57,927 bases of DNA. Origin: Symbiodinium natans (Eukaryota > Sar > Dinophyceae > Suessiales > Symbiodiniaceae). How positions within the stretch are numbered: the stretch's first letter is position 1; each line of letters starts with the position of its first letter. The position numbers were made by a program, and so were the translations under genes. Below the pieces are notes generated by a model. The model was not told where the DNA came from. It saw only the letters and a program-made list of their open reading frames with translations, and searched no databases. This document shows, one piece after another, positions 54,156 to 57,927 of this stretch. The stretch spans positions 1,079,526 through 1,137,452 of the forward strand of contig CAJNDS010002191.1 in NCBI GenBank assembly GCA_905221605.1, read 5' to 3'.

Positions 54156-55155
54156 ATGCTTGACAGCAAAGCTGAACTGAGAGTGATCCTTGAAAGAAGG
54201 GGTTTGAGAACAATCCCAGGACTGGGAAAGCCGGCTGTGGATCCAGCCGTGGAGACCTCAACGACATACCGACTCCATGTCGGTTTGCAGTTTCGCTGCT
54301 CAGCATGGCCGAGGGGAAGACATGGGGTTGAAAGGGTTTGTCGCTTTCGTGGATCCTCTCTGCCAACCAACCCTAGTGCACACAGCTGCTCAGCTTCGAA
54401 AGAAATTTGGGCGCTGCTTGGTTAGACAGCTTGTTGCAGGCCCGAACCCGACGGAAGCAGAGGCAAGGCAGCTCTCTTTTGCTGCTGCTTGTGCAATCTT
54501 CGCTGTCGGCTGCTCATAGCCAGGGGCACATTGATCTACTCTGTTTTGGAACCCCCTCCACCCAACGACCAGCAGCTTGTGTCGACATACTGCGCGCGGT
54601 TTCCGCAAAAAGTGTAATCTGGGCTTACAGCTTGCTTCAACTCCCCTAAGATTCGAATTCTTTGCTGCGGCTACTGCATGTAAGTCCTGCCTGCACCGGC
54701 CGTGCCACCTTCGGGGCCCTAGCTTTCGTTCTCCCTGCTCTCAAGTTAACCTGCTCAAGAGCTGCGTGTTCAGAAAATATCAGGACATTTTGTTCGCCAA
54801 TCGGGTGTCCATCTCACCCTCAAGCTTTTGTATGTTGCGGCACTTGCCAGGGCCTTCCAGCACCTATGCCAGTTGGGTTGCTGAATCGGGTGCCCTGCGC
54901 TTAGTCGTGCGGATAGGAAAGACAGATACTTGGGGTCCTGGGGATGCAAACTCTGCAATCCTCCTTGCGCAGCTTCACACCGCCACAAGCCTGAGAGCGA
55001 AGCTGGGACCTGCAACGCGCGAACGAAGTTTCATTGGGCAGCAATCAGTTTGGCAGGTGTCGCACTTGCGTGACTGGGTTGAAGGGCAGTCGGGTTGCCC
55101 AGGCAGAGCCTCGAGGCAAAGCTCGAGGAGCGGGGCAGCAGGGGGTTTAAGGTGA
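54156..55155 (+). CDS. Possible exons of a hypothetical gene
   Basis: 54163-54280 reads SKAELRVILERRGLRTIPGL; 54380-54519 reads VHTAAQLRKKFGRCLVRQLV and ends with a stop; 54890-55155 reads RLVVRIGKTDTWGPGDANSA and AQLHTATSLRAKLGPATRER. They look like coding DNA but I find no family match or firm splice sites. Confidence 0.22.
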
Positions 55156-55748
55156 ATTTTTGGGGGTTGGCGATGTTGGGGTCGTACCTTAGTGGGGTCC
55201 TGACTATACGGGGATCCTACATGATCCTACCATTTGAGGGGCCGATATTAGGCTTCCATTATTCTCGTAAACCTCCATTTGCTGGAGGGTTTGGACATGT
55301 TTTGTGGTGCAGAGCCTGTTGTTGTCCGAGCAGCTCTCGGGGCTCTCTTGCTCTCTTGCTCTTGCCTTCACTGAACTGCTCTCTCTGCCGTGTGGGCCCG
55401 AGAAGATTGGCACGACCTGGCACATTCAGTGTCTTACGAGAGCATAGAAGATTCCGTTGGACAGAAGCGAACATGAACTTCGCGCGCGAGGACATCTTGA
55501 ATCAGCACATCAGCTGCGCTATATCATACCTCCTCATGCGGGTCTGCTGGCCATAGTCCGGCCATGCAATGTGCGTTTCGTGCATTACGGTGTTTCGAGC
55601 TCAGGACACCCATCGCATGGTTCCCAGGCATGGCCGGCGCCTGTGGACCTTCCAAAGAGGACTGCAAGTCCAAGTCGGACTGGAGCCGTTGCTTGAAGGA
55701 AATCTCAGGAAAGCTCACTCTGGGCATACCGAAAACATGTAAGTTGTA

Positions 55749-56399
55749 GTGCAGCTGGTGCAGAAGCACCAACGAGGCTTTGAAAGTCAAGCAAGCACCA
55801 TGCCTCCCGACCCCACCGAGCACTACCTGCGGTCCATCAGATGGGGCCTGAGTTTCGGAGACTGCAGATCTGCCGCATCGTCGTGTCCAGATTTTCTGGC
55901 GCCGCAGCAGCAATCAACAGCTCAGGCAGTGACAGCGCCGAGAGCGGAGGACACAAAGCCTGTCAGGTGGAGGAGGAGGAGGTATCTGATGAAACGAAGG
56001 CAGGGTGTGTTGATCCGGAAACCAGGGTCAGTGACATGTGTGGCGTTTGGTGCGAAAGGGCACACTGCAGAGACTCAGGCCAAGTTGAAGCAGGATGAGT
56101 ATGATGACGAAAGTGCGTCCCTGCTCCAAGACTTCGGCTTCGAGGGCAGCTTTGCTTCTTGGGCAAGGGAGCTGGTAGCATCAGCAGGCTTCGTTGTCAG
56201 CGTGGCCTTTATGCTGCTAGTAGGGCTGGCACTTGCGAGCATGTGGTCCTCGACAGCCAGCTGGACCTGCTTTGTGGCAGCCAGGGTGATTCTGGTTCTG
56301 GCATTTTTAAGCGGCGCCTGCATGCTCCAGGCGTCGGGGCCAGTCAAAAACTGCGACAGCTGCGATGTGTCGCCATACACGACCGAAGATGCATCGTGA
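55749..56399 (+). CDS. Small two-pass membrane protein, or its last exon
   Basis: 216 codons open. The C-terminal part is the convincing one: KLKQDEYDDESASLLQDFGF (residues ~117-136) and then two hydrophobic helices, about 147-168 (AGFVVSVAFMLLVGLALASM) and 176-198 (CFVAARVILVLAFLSGACML), and a short tail with CDSC. The N-terminal 70 residues contain an Arg-rich patch (RWRRRRYLMKRRQ). The first 15-20 codons may be intron. No family recognised; the acidic segment followed by a helical hairpin resembles peripheral tail-anchor proteins of organelle membranes. Confidence 0.45.
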   Translation: MQLVQKHQRGFESQASTMPPDPTEHYLRSIRWGLSFGDCRSAASSCPDFLAPQQQSTAQAVTAPRAEDTKPVRWRRRRYLMKRRQGVLIRKPGSVTCVAFGAKGHTAETQAKLKQDEYDDESASLLQDFGFEGSFASWARELVASAGFVVSVAFMLLVGLALASMWSSTASWTCFVAARVILVLAFLSGACMLQASGPVKNCDSCDVSPYTTEDAS

Positions 56400-57050
56400 G
56401 GGCTTGGCTCCAAGCCGTGCTGCCTCAGTATGTCTACTCTCAATTTATCAATTGCGCCAAGTGTGTGTAGGGGTCTATCCAGGCCACGACATATTTTTGT
56501 GGGTGGACCTGGGGGGCTCTTTTTAACTGTTCGAGCTGCGCTTCATTTGTTTGAATCGGAGCTGAAGCGACCCACGCACTTGTGCTTGAACAGCGTTGCC
56601 CATGGTCTCATGGTACAGATGACATGACCCCGTGGCATCCAGAACTAGTCTCGTGGCTGCAGAAGGCAGCCTCAGGGTTCCATGACTTTCGTGATTTCTT
56701 TTGGGTTGTGCCCTGTGCAAGAAAAGGCCTGGTGCCCGTTTGCAGGTTGGCAAGCTGTGCGATATTCTGATGTTCCATCCCGAACTCGAATCAATCCTAC
56801 CTCATGTGTGACAAACTGGGAGGAAGTCACTGACAAGTGTTCCCGGCCACAACCTCGAATTTGTTCTATCAGCGTTACAGCAGCATGAGAACAATTTGCA
56901 GCAGAGTATGCCTTTGACATTTCATGCTTGTGGTATTGAAGTGGCTGACTTCGGCGTGCTTGTTTCGACGCTGTGCCTGGTGCTTGGTCCAACTTGCCTG
57001 CGCCAAGGTTAGAGAAGGAAAACAGCAGTTTGCGAGACTGGGCTTGGCGC
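56400..57050 (+). other. Region with one possible exon
   Basis: 56600-56700 reads HGTDDMTPWHPELVSWLQKA followed by ASGFHDFRDFFWVV, which looks coding (aromatic-rich), but no frame extends it convincingly. Confidence 0.25.
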
Positions 57051-57052
57051 CT

Positions 57053-57117
57053 GGGAGCTTTGGAGCTTTGGAGCTTTGGAGCTTTGGAGCTTTGGAGCTT
57101 TGGAGCTTTGGAGCTTG
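57053..57117. repeat. 8-bp tandem repeat (GGAGCTTT), eight copies
   Basis: Eight perfect copies of GGAGCTTT. Perfect identity suggests a recent expansion. Confidence 0.92.
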
Positions 57118-57927
57118 CGTTAGTGTCGGGTCGAATGACTCGGTATGTTGCATTTTAATGTGAATCGCTGCGTCTAACAGTCTAGCACTTCGTAGTAGTT
57201 CCCAAAGCCCTAGATGTCTCGGCTTTCTAGATGATACCACAGACTGTGCGGCGTTTGTGAAACTCGTGCTCAGCTTAAGCCAGGGCTGTTTGGGTGTTAA
57301 TTGCTTTGTCTCAGTTGCTAAGCCTTTCAGCGGTCAAAGGATGGCAAAAAGGTTGGCCGGCTATGGTCTCGAGCACGGAGCCGTAGATTGGCAAGAACTA
57401 ACGAAAGTCATGGTTGGAATTTGAAGAGGGTGGCCCCACGTGTTTTGCCCATGGCTATGCTGGTGTCTGCGGGCGTTCGCCAGCCTGCGCTGCTGCATGC
57501 TGGCCGTTCAGCGCGACGGCCAAGCGGGAGGTGCCCGCCAGCAGCCCAGTACCTCGCACATAGGCGTTCGCCGGGATGTTGTCCGAAAGAGATTGCGCCC
57601 TGCCTGTGCAGTGCTGGCCAGGACCAGGGCATTCGCATGGATTGGCCTCGGCTGCCGAAGCTGTGCCATAGGCCTGCCGGCAAGATGTAGGGCAAGAGGT
57701 ATTGCTCAAGGTCTTGTCAGATCGTATGTGTTGGCAGAGTTCTCGCGCAGGCTCGTTCGTGTTCGCGGGCCGGATCATAAGTCGACGGCGTCACGCGCAA
57801 CCCTGCTTGCCATCTCTACTGAGAACCTCCGGCAGCTGGGGTGAGCAGAAGTCGCACGGGTGGCCTCGGGGGCTTGACAAGCTGGCACATGCAGCGCAGG
57901 GTTCCGAGGAAGGTCAGCCATCAGGCT
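57118..57927. other. Right end of the window, no assignable gene
   Basis: Frames at 57388-57844 are short. 57751-57843 (VRVRGPDHKSTASRATLLAI, stop TGA) follows a possible GC-AG acceptor and might be a terminal exon. Nothing else is visible. Confidence 0.25.

Overview
The window reads as nuclear DNA of a dinoflagellate, most likely a member of the Symbiodiniaceae (inference from sequence alone; no database was searched). Three things point that way. Every gene I can read lies on the + strand, head to tail. The genes are cut by many short introns whose donors are mostly GC or GA rather than GT, and in all 23 introns I could place the downstream exon begins with G (AG|G). One plastid-type protein starts with a signal peptide followed by a Phe-led, Arg/Ser-rich transit-like stretch. 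No spliced-leader relic, tRNA or rRNA was seen.

Layout. 1-3889: a decayed non-LTR retrotransposon with a reverse transcriptase and a restriction-like endonuclease, cut off by the left edge. 4440-6285: four unrelated tandem arrays back to back (42, ~62, ~73 and 14 bp units). 7376-11930: CAACCACC-type and CA-type satellites, a ~345-bp direct duplication, and a 100-N assembly gap. 12117-18547: a compact gene cluster made of a membrane-anchored protein resembling the endonuclease/exonuclease/phosphatase (EEP) fold, a gamma-glutamylcyclotransferase-TatD fusion in nine exons, and a tandem-domain AlgH/UPF0301 protein with plastid-type leader. 19238-21778: exons of a glycine-rich membrane protein, then exons resembling SpoVS domains. 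22716-26905: a nucleostemin/GNL3-type circularly permuted GTPase with an 11-bp minisatellite in one intron. 27100-30663: two poorly defined hypothetical genes. 31152-35507: a kinesin-4 motor gene. 36990-45660: mostly low-complexity tracts (pyrimidine, CAG/AAG, poly-C) with a few hypothetical exons. 46510-50404: a dual-specificity phosphatase whose 2.5-kb intron is full of poly-G and GAAA/GAAG repeats. 50800-57927: hypothetical exons, including a small two-pass membrane protein, and an 8-bp repeat.

The recognised genes look like unrelated housekeeping functions (glutathione or peptide turnover and nuclease, plastid protein, ribosome biogenesis GTPase, microtubule motor, phosphatase). Nothing indicates a shared pathway; the common theme is genome architecture. 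Exon limits given to the base were set by reading frame plus match to conserved family motifs; those given as approximate were not resolved.
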